Positions 51,205 to 59,631 of a stretch of 60,599 nucleotides of DNA are shown here, piece after piece. How positions within the stretch are numbered: position 1 is the first letter of the stretch; each line of letters begins with the position of its first letter. The stretch comes from CAYSPT01 sp964432985 (lineage in GTDB: Bacteria; Muiribacteriota; CAYSPT01), in the NCBI GenBank assembly GCA_964432985.1, contig CAYSPT010000032.1, positions 1 through 60,599 on the forward strand, written 5' to 3'. The notes beneath the pieces are model-generated. The model was given only the letters and a program-made list of their open reading frames with translations, made no database searches and was not told the DNA's origin. A program made the position numbers and the translations under genes.

Positions 51205-51582
51205 ATGGCCAAGAAACTGGGGATCTACAAGTGTGAGGTTTGCGGAAACATCATTGAAGTGCTGCACGCCGGAGCTGGCAGCCTGTCATGCTGCGGCCAG
51301 AAGATGAAAGGTTTTGCTGAGAAAACCGAGGACGCTTCGGTGGAGAAACACGTTCCCTACATCGAGAAAGCCGATGTCGGATATAGAGTGAGGGTCGGGC
51401 AGAACCAAACTCATCCTATGGACAGGGGACACTACATCCAGTGGATCGAGCTGCTGGTGGACGAAAAAGCCTACCGGCACTTCCTGCAGCCCGGTGATGC
51501 TCCCGAAGCGTTCTTCCTGGTGGAGGGATCTGACGTCTCGGCCCGGGAGTACTGCAACGTGCACGGACTTTGGAAAGGATGA
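51205..51582 (+). CDS. dfx: Desulfoferrodoxin (2Fe superoxide reductase)
   Basis: This reduces superoxide to peroxide without making oxygen. The N-terminal desulforedoxin centre has Cys in KCEVCGN and SLSCCGQ. The catalytic Fe centre has His in EKHVPYIE, THPMDRGHYIQW and the C-terminal CNVHGLW with its Cys ligand. At 125 residues it is a full two-centre enzyme. The ribosome site (AAAGGAGAGG) is strong. Electrons would come from the rubredoxin domain encoded downstream. It leads a run of ferritin-like and flavoprotein genes. Confidence 0.96.
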   Translation: MAKKLGIYKCEVCGNIIEVLHAGAGSLSCCGQKMKGFAEKTEDASVEKHVPYIEKADVGYRVRVGQNQTHPMDRGHYIQWIELLVDEKAYRHFLQPGDAPEAFFLVEGSDVSAREYCNVHGLWKG

Positions 51583-51590
51583 TCTAATCG

Positions 51591-52112
51591 ATGATCGGCG
51601 ACAAGATGCTCGCAGCGATGAACGAGCAGATCAAGAACGAGTTTGAATCGGCGTACATCTATCTATCAATGGTGGCGTATTTTGCCGACCAGGGGCTGGA
51701 CGGCATGGCCCAGTGGATGCGCTGCCAGACCCAGGAAGAAATGCTCCACGCTATGAAACTCTACGACCATATCCTGGAGCGGGGCGGGACGGTAACGCTT
51801 CTGGACCTCATGCAGCTCAAAACCACCTGGTCGTCTCCCCAGGCGGCCTGGGACGACGCTCTGAAGCACGAGCAGTTCATTACCGGTAAGATCAACGACC
51901 TGATGAAGCTGGCCATAGAGGAGAATGATTTTGCCTCCATGCCGCTTCTGAACTGGTTTGTGGCGGAACAGATAGAGGAAGAAGACAATGCGTCCAAGAA
52001 CGCCCAGCAGATGAAGCTGGCGGGCGACTCCGGTCACGGGCTGCTGATGCTCGACCGCGAGCTTGGAGCAAGGGTTTTCGTGTATCCCCCGGCCGCTTCG
52101 GGCGGGGAATAA
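51591..52112 (+). CDS. ftn: Ferritin (FtnA-like)
   Basis: An iron-storage subunit of 173 residues with a ferroxidase centre: Glu in IKNEFESAYIYLSM, then QTQEEMLHAMKLYDH and NWFVAEQIEEEDNA. No heme-binding Met is obvious in the bacterioferritin position. It starts 8 bp after desulfoferrodoxin, so they are co-transcribed. Sequestering iron would limit Fenton chemistry during oxygen exposure. Confidence 0.93.
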   Translation: MIGDKMLAAMNEQIKNEFESAYIYLSMVAYFADQGLDGMAQWMRCQTQEEMLHAMKLYDHILERGGTVTLLDLMQLKTTWSSPQAAWDDALKHEQFITGKINDLMKLAIEENDFASMPLLNWFVAEQIEEEDNASKNAQQMKLAGDSGHGLLMLDRELGARVFVYPPAASGGE

Positions 52113-52147
52113 CGGGGAATAGTAACAGGGAAGGGGCATAGAAAATC

Positions 52148-52660
52148 ATGGGGATTAGATTCAACATCAAGGAAGTACTGGAAATGGCCTGCGAGATCGA
52201 GCGCAACGGCGTCAAGTTCTACACCAAGGCGCAGGAGTGTTTTTCTGATTCGAACGTACAGGATGTCCTGGGCAAGCTGGCCCGGATGGAGGTCGATCAC
52301 GAAAAGACGTTCAAGACCATGCTCAATGACCTGACCGCCAACGAGCAGCAGCCCTCGCTGTACGATCCCGAGGGACTGGTGGACATGTACCTGCAGTCCC
52401 TGGCGGACGATCACGTATTTGACGTGGAAGAAGCAACCTGCGTATCGGTGGGCGGTGACAAATCACCGGCAGAGATCTTCAAATACGCTATTCGCAAAGA
52501 GCGCGACTCCATCGTGTTCTACGTTGGGCTCAAGGAAATGGTTCCCGAGCGGCTGGGCAAGGACAAAGTGGATAACATCATCCGCGAGGAGATCAGCCAT
52601 GTGGCGGTTATCAAGCAGGAACTGGCCAAGCTGAGCGCCTCTTCTGAAGCGTCGGAATAG
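52148..52660 (+). CDS. Ferritin-like/rubrerythrin-domain protein
   Basis: A four-helix di-iron-type protein of 170 residues: EMACEIERNGVKFYTKAQ, LARMEVDHEKTF, IRKERDSIVFYVGLKEM and IREEISHVAVIKQE provide the four Glu(-x2-His) helices of the COG1633/rubrerythrin-domain family. It has no rubredoxin domain. Its role is probably peroxide reduction or iron handling, using external electron carriers. The ribosome site is weak (AAGGGG, 13 bases upstream). Confidence 0.88.
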   Translation: MGIRFNIKEVLEMACEIERNGVKFYTKAQECFSDSNVQDVLGKLARMEVDHEKTFKTMLNDLTANEQQPSLYDPEGLVDMYLQSLADDHVFDVEEATCVSVGGDKSPAEIFKYAIRKERDSIVFYVGLKEMVPERLGKDKVDNIIREEISHVAVIKQELAKLSASSEASE

Positions 52661-52676
52661 CGGAGGTGTCAATACG

Positions 52677-53882
52677 GTGACAGGCCCATTCAAGGCTGTA
52701 CAAATTACTGACGACGTTTATTGGGTAGGCGCCATTGATTGGGCTGTCCGTGATTTTCACGGCTACCTGACGGGGCGGGGTACCACCTATAACGCCTACC
52801 TTATCATGGCGGAAAAAGTGACCCTGATGGACACGGTCAAGGCTCCCTTCAAAGACGAGCTGCTGTCCCGTATCGCCTCGGTTACGGACCCGGCAAACAT
52901 CGATTACATCATCTCCAACCACTCGGAGATGGATCATTCGGGTTGTCTGCCGGCGGTGATTGACGCGGTGAATCCCGAAAAGGTGTTCGCATCCACCGTG
53001 GGAGCGAAGACCCTCAAGAAGCATCTGAACATCGAGCGGGAGATCACCTCAGTCAAGGACGGGGAAACCCTCAGCCTGGGTAACCGTACCCTGACGTTTC
53101 TCGAAACCCGGATGCTGCACTGGCCCGACAGTATGGTGAGTTACCTGGGAGATGAGAAGCTGCTGTTCTCACAGGACGGGTTCGGGATGCACCTGGCCAC
53201 CAGCGAGCGGTTCGCCGACCAGATCCCCGACGAGATCATGGAGTGGGAAGCGGCAAAGTACTACGCCAACATCCTGCTCCCGTTCTCCCCCATCCTGCAG
53301 AAGCTGCTCAAGCGGGTCACCGATATGGGGCTTCAGTTCGACATCATCGCTCCCGACCACGGTCCCATCTGGCGGGAGGACCCCGGTGCCATCGTTACTC
53401 TCTATGCGGGTTGGGCGGCCCAGCAGCCGCGCAACAAGGCCGTGGTGGTGTACGACACCATGTGGGGAAGCACCGGTCTTATGGCCGCCGCGGTGTGCGA
53501 CGGGCTGGCTAGCGGGGGAACCGAGGTCAAGGTGATGAAACTGCGCTCCGCCCATCGCAGTGATGTGGCCACCGAGGTCATGGACGCCGGCGCCATCCTG
53601 GTGGGCTCCCCCACCATGAACAACAACTTGTTTCCCACCATCGCCGATGTGCTGACCTACCTCAAGGGGCTCAAGCCCAAGCACAAGATCGGTGGGGCTT
53701 TCGGCTCATTCGGCTGGAGCGGGGAAGCGGTCAAGCAGGTGGAAGCCATGCTCACCGACATGAAAGTGGAGCTGGTTGGTGACGGAATCAGGTCCAGCTA
53801 TGTACCGGGAAGCGATATTCTTGACCAGTGTTTCGAGCTGGGAAAGCAGGTGTCGGAAAGGTTGGCTGAGTTGGATGAGTAA
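52677..53882 (+). CDS. fprA: A-type flavoprotein (FprA / rubredoxin:oxygen oxidoreductase)
   Basis: A flavodiiron protein of 401 residues that reduces O2 (or NO) to water. The metallo-beta-lactamase-like domain has the di-iron ligands in SNHSEMDHSG (H-x-E-x-D-H), a further Asp near FSQDGFGMH and His in APDHGPIW. The C-terminal flavodoxin domain starts KAVVVYDTMWGSTG and binds FMN. The GTG start follows GGAGGTG. It overlaps the next gene, which encodes the likely electron donor. Confidence 0.95.
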   Translation: MTGPFKAVQITDDVYWVGAIDWAVRDFHGYLTGRGTTYNAYLIMAEKVTLMDTVKAPFKDELLSRIASVTDPANIDYIISNHSEMDHSGCLPAVIDAVNPEKVFASTVGAKTLKKHLNIEREITSVKDGETLSLGNRTLTFLETRMLHWPDSMVSYLGDEKLLFSQDGFGMHLATSERFADQIPDEIMEWEAAKYYANILLPFSPILQKLLKRVTDMGLQFDIIAPDHGPIWREDPGAIVTLYAGWAAQQPRNKAVVVYDTMWGSTGLMAAAVCDGLASGGTEVKVMKLRSAHRSDVATEVMDAGAILVGSPTMNNNLFPTIADVLTYLKGLKPKHKIGGAFGSFGWSGEAVKQVEAMLTDMKVELVGDGIRSSYVPGSDILDQCFELGKQVSERLAELDE

Positions 53883-54603
53883 CTCGACAAATGATACTAT
53901 CGATCCCCGGGCCTTGTGGACCCTGAGTTACGGAGTGTACGTGGTTGCCTCTCGCCTGGAGGAGCGCTGCAACGGCCTCATCGTGAACACGGTCTTCCAG
54001 GTGACGGCGGAGCCGCCCCGGATTGCGGTCAGCGTGAGCAAGAACAACTACACCCACGACATGATCATGGAGGGTGGCACCATCTCCGTATCAGTGCTTG
54101 AGGAGGACACACCGATGACGTTCATCGGTTTGTTCGGATTCCACACCGGCCGCGAGGTTGACAAGCTGTCGCAGACCTCCTTCAAGCCAGGTCAGACCGG
54201 GTGCCCCCTGGTAACCGAGAATACCCTGGCCGTCATCGAAGGGAGAATAATTAACTCCCTGGATGTGGGCAGCCACACCATTTTCGTGGCCGACGTGGTG
54301 GGAGGCGAACTGCTCAAACGCGGCACGCCCCTCACCTACGTGGTGTATCACGAGAAGAAGAACGGCAAGGAACCGCCAAACGCCCCTCTGTACCGGGGGG
54401 ACGCTGGCGTATCAGACGACAGGGAAGAGGAGAGTGAATCAACCATGAAGAAATACGTGTGCGGCGTGTGCGGTTATACCTACGATCCTGAAACAGGCGA
54501 TCCCGACAGCGGAATCGATCCGGGAACCGCTTTTGAGAACCTGCCCGAGGACTGGTGCTGCCCAGTCTGCGGCGTGGGCAAAGACGAGTTCGCGCCGGAA
54601 TAG
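53875..54603 (+). CDS. hrb: Flavin reductase-rubredoxin fusion (high-molecular-weight rubredoxin)
   Basis: Residues about 1-165 are a flavin-reductase-like FMN domain (ALWTLSYGVYVVASRLEERCNGLIVNTVFQV). Residues about 188-242 are a rubredoxin with YVCGVCGYTYDPETGDP and WCCPVCGVGKDEF. In clostridia, Hrb passes electrons from NADH through FMN and rubredoxin to FprA, and the 8-bp overlap with fprA here supports the same pair. A strong terminator follows. Confidence 0.94.
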   Translation: MSNSTNDTIDPRALWTLSYGVYVVASRLEERCNGLIVNTVFQVTAEPPRIAVSVSKNNYTHDMIMEGGTISVSVLEEDTPMTFIGLFGFHTGREVDKLSQTSFKPGQTGCPLVTENTLAVIEGRIINSLDVGSHTIFVADVVGGELLKRGTPLTYVVYHEKKNGKEPPNAPLYRGDAGVSDDREEESESTMKKYVCGVCGYTYDPETGDPDSGIDPGTAFENLPEDWCCPVCGVGKDEFAPE

Positions 54604-54631
54604 TACAGTACTGAATCAATAGCCAAAAACA

Positions 54632-54669
54632 AGCACCGGGTCTATCAATTACCGGATAGACCCGGTGCT
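54632..54669. terminator. Intrinsic terminator after the oxygen-defence operon
   Basis: AGCACCGGGTCTATC and GATAGACCCGGTGCT form a perfect 15-bp stem with an 8-base loop. An AAAAAC run on the left could make it work for the minus strand as well. Confidence 0.88.
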
Positions 54670-54758
54670 CGTTTCATGTTGTGAATACACTTTCACTTAT
54701 TCTGTATTGTTTTATCGGTTAATGCCGTGAATCCCCTGGCTTATAACATAGGGAGTTG

Positions 54759-55226
54759 TCAATCTTCCGGTACGATCTCAAGTATTACGGCCAGGTCTTC
54801 CGGCTCCAGCCTGAAAGCGGCGCCTTTCCCCTCGTAGAACCCGTGTTTCTCGATCATGTGGATATTCATGTCGGTGTAGGTTATTTCGCGTCCCAGTTGT
54901 GTGTTGCGCACGGTGGTGCTGGTCTTGCGGACGATCCTGGTGTCGCCGAAGGGGCAGACGAGCCTGCCCCGGTAGCTGTGCACGGTCACTTCCAGGCAGG
55001 AGCCCACATTGATGCACTGGCATTCGTCCTTGAAACCCGCATCACGCAAAAACTGCATCCTTTCGGCAATCTGCCGGTGGGTCAAGCCCATCCTTTTTAC
55101 CCGGGCATCGTCGTCGATCAATATGTCGATGAGATTCCTTCTGTCGGTTCCCAAAAAACCGTCACGGCTGATCACGCCGGGCTGCATGGCTTTCTGGACG
55201 GCATCCATCTGGACGGTCTGTTTCAT
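54759..55226 (-). CDS. Conserved-looking protein of unknown function
   Basis: A soluble 155-residue protein that I do not recognise. An N-terminal helix-rich part (DARVKRMGLTHRQIAERMQFLRDAGF) looks like a winged or HTH-type segment. The second half carries three Cys (CQCINVGSC), VTVHSYRGRLVCPFGD and a strand-rich end. The ribosome site TTGGAGGA upstream of the ATG is strong. The gene stands between the oxygen-defence terminator and nqrF, on the same strand as the nqr genes, 75 bp after nqrF, and may be the last gene of that operon or have its own promoter with the dyad upstream. Confidence 0.65.
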   Translation of the reverse strand: MKQTVQMDAVQKAMQPGVISRDGFLGTDRRNLIDILIDDDARVKRMGLTHRQIAERMQFLRDAGFKDECQCINVGSCLEVTVHSYRGRLVCPFGDTRIVRKTSTTVRNTQLGREITYTDMNIHMIEKHGFYEGKGAAFRLEPEDLAVILEIVPED

Positions 55227-55265
55227 CTGGTTCCTCCAACTTACGTTTGGGTTGCTTCAAAATAC

Positions 55266-55281
55266 ATTTGGGTTCCCAAAT
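55266..55281. promoter_or_regulatory. Palindrome between nqrF and the unknown gene
   Basis: ATTTGGG-TT-CCCAAAT is a perfect 7-bp dyad, and a further half-like GTTTGGGTT lies about 20 bp to the left. It is a candidate operator or small hairpin upstream of the unknown gene. Confidence 0.4.
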
Positions 55282-55301
55282 ATACTGCCGCTAACCGCCG
55301 A

Positions 55302-56411
55302 TCAGGCGAACTTGTCATAGTAGATTCTCTCTTCCGGGACTCCTTTGGCGGTGAGCACATCCACACAGGCGGCCACCATGCCGGGGCTTCCGCAGAGGTA
55401 TGCTTCCGCTTCGGGGCAGAATTCTATCATCCGGTCGAATACCGCCGTGTTCCGGCCCATCTCTCCTTCCCACCGGTCGTCGGCGTCGGGACAGGAAAGG
55501 GCGGGGACGAAGGTGAAATTGGGTAGTTTCTTTTCAAATTCCCGCATCTCGTCTACCAGGAACAGGTCTTTGCGGGCCCGGGCTCCGAAAAAGTAATGGG
55601 CACGGCGGTTGATCCTGTTCTCGGCCATGTGGAACAGGATAGAGCGGATGGGGGCCATACCGGACCCCCCGGCCATGAAAATGATGTCACGGTCGGTGTC
55701 TCTCAGGTAAAAGTCTCCGTAAGGGCCGTTGATGGTGAGGCGGTCACCGGTTTTCAGGTACTTGTGGACGTAGGTGGTGCAGATTCCGTTGGGCACCAGG
55801 CGGATTTCCAGCTGCAGGCTGTCTTTCATCGATGGCTGGGAAGCAATCGAATAGGCACGGTAGACCGGTTCGTCGGTCAGTTCGTACTCGGGAACCTCGA
55901 ACTGGATGAACTGGCCGGCCTTGAATGAAATTCCGGTGGGTTCAAGGAGTTTGAGTGTCACTTCTTTTATGTCATAGGTCAGGTCTTTAAGTTCCACCAC
56001 TTCAGCCAGGAACTGCTTCACCTTGAACAGCTTCTCGGGCACGGTGATAGCCATGTCCTGCTTAACCTTGATCTGGCATGACAGCCTGATGTTCTCTTTT
56101 TTCTCCTCGGGGCTGATAAATGGAAGCTCGGTGGAGAGGTAGTCACCGGCCCCGCCGGTTATCTTCACCTTGCACAGCCCGCATGAGCCCCGTCCCCCGC
56201 AGGCGGACGGGATGAACAATTTTTCCTCTTTCAACGTGCCCAGAAGAGGCCTGCCACCCTGTACTTCCAGTTTTTTTTCGTCGTTGATGGTCACCGTGAC
56301 TTCGCCATAATTGGCGATGGTGGCGTTGGCGATAACGATCAGCAGCGCCAGCACACCGGTCAGGCCGCAGGTCACCCCTACAGCAACCAAAAGCTCAACC
56401 ACGATAGTCAC
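55302..56411 (-). CDS. nqrF: Na+-translocating NADH:quinone reductase subunit F
   Basis: This is the NADH-oxidising entry subunit of Na+-NQR. One N-terminal membrane helix (about 3-33) is followed by a 2Fe-2S ferredoxin domain (CGGRGSCGLC and a later SC), an FAD-binding domain (YRAYSIASQP) and an NADH-binding domain (MAGGSGMAPIRSI, YLCGSPGM, ending YYDKFA). An RNF complex would have RnfB/RnfC instead, so this is NQR type. GGAGGA nine bases upstream favours the GTG at 56411. An in-frame GTG at 56441 and an ATG at 56420 have poorer spacing. Confidence 0.92.
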   Translation of the reverse strand: MTIVVELLVAVGVTCGLTGVLALLIVIANATIANYGEVTVTINDEKKLEVQGGRPLLGTLKEEKLFIPSACGGRGSCGLCKVKITGGAGDYLSTELPFISPEEKKENIRLSCQIKVKQDMAITVPEKLFKVKQFLAEVVELKDLTYDIKEVTLKLLEPTGISFKAGQFIQFEVPEYELTDEPVYRAYSIASQPSMKDSLQLEIRLVPNGICTTYVHKYLKTGDRLTINGPYGDFYLRDTDRDIIFMAGGSGMAPIRSILFHMAENRINRRAHYFFGARARKDLFLVDEMREFEKKLPNFTFVPALSCPDADDRWEGEMGRNTAVFDRMIEFCPEAEAYLCGSPGMVAACVDVLTAKGVPEERIYYDKFA

Positions 56412-56565
56412 AAAAATCATTCCTCCAAAAGCTTTCCACACTCACATATCAGAGGGTGGTGCCCAAGAAAACAATTCATTTCTACAGGCTTACATCCATA
56501 CATCAGTAACAATGCCTGTCAATCCCACCCTCAAGCAAGAAGCGTAGAAAGTAAGTAAATACATA

Positions 56566-57159
56566 TCAATTTAAACTCATGATTCCTGAGAAGCCCATAA
56601 ACGCTAAAGCCATGATTCCGGCGATAATCAACGTAATCCCGGCGCCCTCAAGACCCTTCGGTACCCGTGCGCGGGCCATCTTCTGCCGGATTCCCGCCAT
56701 GGCCACGATGGCCACCGTCCAGCCTACACCGCTTCCCAGACCGTAGGCGAAGGCTGATTTGAGGCTGTACTCCCTGATGACCATGAAGAGGCTCACCCCC
56801 AGAATAGCGCAGTTCACCGTGATGAGAGGCAGGAAAATCCCCAGCGCCGCGTACAGGACATCGGACACGCGCTCGATGATCATCTCCACCAGCTGCACGA
56901 AAGCGGCGATGACTACGATGAAGATGATGTACTGCAGGTACACGAGATTCAGGGGGATGAGGACATGGTGGTGGACCAGCCAGTTGAGCGCGCTGGTGAA
57001 GGACATGACGAAGATGACTGCGCTTCCCAGCCCCAGTGAAGTTTTCACTTCGCTGGACACGGCCAGAAACGAGCACATGCCCAGGTAGTTGGTCAGCAGG
57101 ATGTTGTTGGTGAATACCGCCGCCAGGAAGATGGCTCCGAATCCCATGTACTCGTTCAC
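56566..57159 (-). CDS. nqrE: Na+-NQR subunit E
   Basis: A membrane subunit of 197 residues with six helices and the NqrE/RnfA pattern FTNNILLTNYLGMCSFLAVS, VQLVEMIIERVSDVLY, LPLITVNCAILGVSLFM and YGLGSGVGWTVAIVAMAGI. Conserved Cys residues in the first and fourth helices bind an intramembrane iron centre in NqrD/E. The GTG start overlaps the nqrD stop (GTGA), with AAGGAGG ten bases upstream. Confidence 0.94.
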   Translation of the reverse strand: MNEYMGFGAIFLAAVFTNNILLTNYLGMCSFLAVSSEVKTSLGLGSAVIFVMSFTSALNWLVHHHVLIPLNLVYLQYIIFIVVIAAFVQLVEMIIERVSDVLYAALGIFLPLITVNCAILGVSLFMVIREYSLKSAFAYGLGSGVGWTVAIVAMAGIRQKMARARVPKGLEGAGITLIIAGIMALAFMGFSGIMSLN

Positions 57160-57785
57160 GCCTTGGAGCCCTCCTTCCCGGTTTCGTCCTGTTTCATGAG
57201 CACCCCTTTGACAATCCAGATGAACAACGCCAGCATGAAGAAGGCCCCCGGCGCCATGACCATGATGGCCCAGTTGACCCACCAGGACCCAAACACACTG
57301 ATTCCCCAGATGGTACCGCTTCCCAGGAGCTCCCGGAAAAATGCGATTACGAGCAGCACATAAGCGTACCCGATTCCCGACGCCACGCCGTCAAAAAGCG
57401 AGGGAACCGGTGGATTGGTAAGAGCAAACGCTTCCGCCCGGCCCATGATGATGCAGTTGGTGATAATCAGGCCTACGTAGGGCCCGAGCTGCCTGGAGAT
57501 TTCGGGAACATAAGCCTTGATAACGATATCGAACATGATGACATAGGAAGCGATTATGAGCACTTCCACCATCATCCTGATCCTGGCCGGAATCCGTTTC
57601 CGAAGCAGCGATACAGTGAAGTTGGAAAGCGTTGTGGCGAAGACGAGTCCGGCGCACATCACCACCGTGTTTTTGAGCACGTTGGTTACCGCCAGGGTGG
57701 AGCAGATCCCCAATATCTGGGCGAACACCGGGTTGTTGCGTCCCAGGTTGTTCTTGAAAATTCGTTTTATTCTGCCTTTTGCCAC
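57156..57785 (-). CDS. nqrD: Na+-NQR subunit D
   Basis: A membrane subunit of 209 residues, homologous to NqrE with inverted topology. It has NNPVFAQILGICSTLAVTN, MVEVLIIASYVIMFDIVIKAY and YVGLIITNCIIMGRAEAFA, with the conserved Cys in the first and fourth helical regions. The GTG start has AGGAG nine bases upstream. It is coupled to nqrE by overlap, and 76 bp separate it from nqrC. Confidence 0.94.
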   Translation of the reverse strand: MAKGRIKRIFKNNLGRNNPVFAQILGICSTLAVTNVLKNTVVMCAGLVFATTLSNFTVSLLRKRIPARIRMMVEVLIIASYVIMFDIVIKAYVPEISRQLGPYVGLIITNCIIMGRAEAFALTNPPVPSLFDGVASGIGYAYVLLVIAFFRELLGSGTIWGISVFGSWWVNWAIMVMAPGAFFMLALFIWIVKGVLMKQDETGKEGSKA

Positions 57786-57861
57786 GTAAGACTGCTCCTT
57801 TTTCCCCTGCTGCTTTTTTCCAGCTCCCGGGCCGGATGCGGTTACTCTCCGCCTACGGCGA

Positions 57862-58521
57862 TTACTCTTCGCCGCCGGAGCGGAGCGTATCCAGATTATC
57901 CGCGCAATGATTAAGAATATTTAAAACGGCGGTGGAAGTAATGGTGGCGCCGGTAATGGCATCGAACTCCTCGTGAGCTGCCGCTTCACCTTCCGCTTTC
58001 ATGATGAGCCGTAACGGCTTATTTCTGAACTGCTCCTTGAACCAGGACTCGGCTATCCTGCCCCCGAGTCCCGGGGTCTCGTTCTGCCTGGTGAAATCGA
58101 TACCGGTGATGGTTTTCAGGTCCCGGTCATAGCCGATAACCGCTTCGATGGTTCCCCACAGCCCGGCGCCGTGCCGCACGAAAACGCAGCCCTGCCTGTC
58201 ACCCGAGGCTGTATCGACAATGTGAAAAATCCGTCCTGTAGTATCGCTGGTGTACATTTCCTTTACGTTGGCCGCGAAAAACCGCTCTACTTCCCGGCTG
58301 CCCGCCGGGAAGTCGATGTTGGCGGCGTACAGGACCGCCCGTTTCAAAAACAGCGACTCGTTGATGGTTATCCGTTCCCTGGTTACCAGGTGGACCAGCG
58401 AAACAGCAGTGATGAACACAGCGGTAACCACCACCATGAAGAGGATGGTGTGGACTCCTGTCCCTATGCTGACTCCCATTCCGAAACCGCTCGTTGACTG
58501 TTCATCCCCCATACCGCTCAC
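57862..58521 (-). CDS. nqrC: Na+-NQR subunit C
   Basis: A single-span FMN-carrying periplasmic subunit of 219 residues. The N-terminal helix (about 20-43) is followed by an FMN-binding domain with GLWGTIEAVIGYD, ETPGLGGRI and the covalent-flavin motif DAITGATITS, the acceptor being the second Thr. The GTG start overlaps the nqrB stop. The last codons (GGEE, stop) are echoed by GGE, stop, 20 bases further on, outside the gene. Confidence 0.93.
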   Translation of the reverse strand: MSGMGDEQSTSGFGMGVSIGTGVHTILFMVVVTAVFITAVSLVHLVTRERITINESLFLKRAVLYAANIDFPAGSREVERFFAANVKEMYTSDTTGRIFHIVDTASGDRQGCVFVRHGAGLWGTIEAVIGYDRDLKTITGIDFTRQNETPGLGGRIAESWFKEQFRNKPLRLIMKAEGEAAAHEEFDAITGATITSTAVLNILNHCADNLDTLRSGGEE

Positions 58522-59525
58522 TTCTTCGCTTTCCTGCCTTTGTAGGCTTTAATGGCTATGTCCCCGATGGGACCGAACATGTTGCCCAGCAAAACGGCGA
58601 ACATCATCCCCTCGGACCAGGCGGAGAATGTCCTTATGACCACGGTCATGATTCCGATGAACGCTCCGTACATCCATTTGCCTTCCACTGTCCGGGGAGC
58701 GCTTATGGGCTCGGTGGCAAAAAAGAACAGCCCCAGCATGAACCCCCCGCTCAGCAGGGCGGCCAGGGGATGGATTGCCCCGGTGACACCGGTTTTCCAG
58801 AGTATTGACTGCACGGCGAGCATCCCGGCCAGACCCGATACCACGATGCGGTAATCGGCGGCTTTTTTCCAGACGATATACAAACCGCCCAGCACGATGA
58901 GCAGGGCGCAGGTTTCTCCCATGCAGCCGGCTGTCGTTCCCTTGAACAATTGCAGCCAGGAAACGCTTTGCCCACCGCTCATTACCCGCATGGGAGTGGC
59001 CTGGGTGAGGGCGTCCGAAGACCACCGGGCAAATCCGCCCGCCGCCGCACCGCCGCTGAGCAGCCCGGGGACCGCTTCGGCCCAGGAGGAGTTCATGTGT
59101 ACGGGGAAGGTGATGTAGATGAACGCTCTGCCCACCAGCGCCGGATTGAACACGTTCTTGGCGTAACCACCGAACACCATCTTGCCGAAAGCCATCCCGA
59201 CGACGATACCCACCACCGCCATCCAGAAGGGGATGGTGGGCGGTAGCGCAAGGGTAAACAATACGGAGGTGACGAAAACCGAGGAACTGACGGGCTGTTT
59301 CCAGGTCCTGGTGAAGGCGTATTCCGTCAGGTACCCGGCGGCGTTGATTACCGCCAGCAGCGCCAGGCAGCGCCAGCCGAAGAAATAGACCGCCGCCGCC
59401 GCTGCGGGTATGAGGGCGTAGAGCACCTGCTTCATGGTGGGCAGCCACCGCACTGCCGGCTGTTTCTTTTTTACCGGTTTAGGTGTTGGTGCTGGTTCTG
59501 ATAGGTTATTTTTGCTTTCCGTCAT
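58518..59525 (-). CDS. nqrB: Na+-NQR subunit B
   Basis: A polytopic membrane subunit of 335 residues, shorter than typical NqrB and closer to RnfD in size. It has FGKMVFGGYAKNVFNPALVGRAF, the covalent-FMN motif DALTQATPM and GETCALLIVLGGLYIVWKK, which contribute to the Na+ path. The sequence fits the NqrB/RnfD family, and the neighbours (NqrF, NqrC-E) decide for NQR. It is the first gene of the operon. nqrA, normally just upstream, is absent. The only promoter seen would give almost no leader, so translation may begin further in, for instance near MKQVLYALIP. Confidence 0.88.
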   Translation of the reverse strand: MTESKNNLSEPAPTPKPVKKKQPAVRWLPTMKQVLYALIPAAAAAVYFFGWRCLALLAVINAAGYLTEYAFTRTWKQPVSSSVFVTSVLFTLALPPTIPFWMAVVGIVVGMAFGKMVFGGYAKNVFNPALVGRAFIYITFPVHMNSSWAEAVPGLLSGGAAAGGFARWSSDALTQATPMRVMSGGQSVSWLQLFKGTTAGCMGETCALLIVLGGLYIVWKKAADYRIVVSGLAGMLAVQSILWKTGVTGAIHPLAALLSGGFMLGLFFFATEPISAPRTVEGKWMYGAFIGIMTVVIRTFSAWSEGMMFAVLLGNMFGPIGDIAIKAYKGRKAKK

Positions 59526-59533
59526 GGTCCGTT

Positions 59534-59562
59534 AGTATAGCGAGGTGGGAAATACCTGTCAA
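59534..59562 (-). promoter_or_regulatory. Sigma70-like promoter of the nqr operon
   Basis: On the minus strand: TTGACA (59557-59562), a 17-base spacer and TATACT (59534-59539). The expected transcript start is 1-2 bases before the annotated nqrB ATG. Confidence 0.65.
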
Positions 59563-59631
59563 TCGCAGATAGCTTACCAGCCCACAAGAAAGCTATTATT
59601 TGTTGGATTTGCTGAGGGGTGTAGCTTGGTC

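Noticed and set aside
55302..59525. An RNF complex instead of Na+-NQR
   Set aside because: The terminal gene has the 2Fe-2S/FAD/NADH layout of NqrF, and neither RnfB nor RnfC is present.
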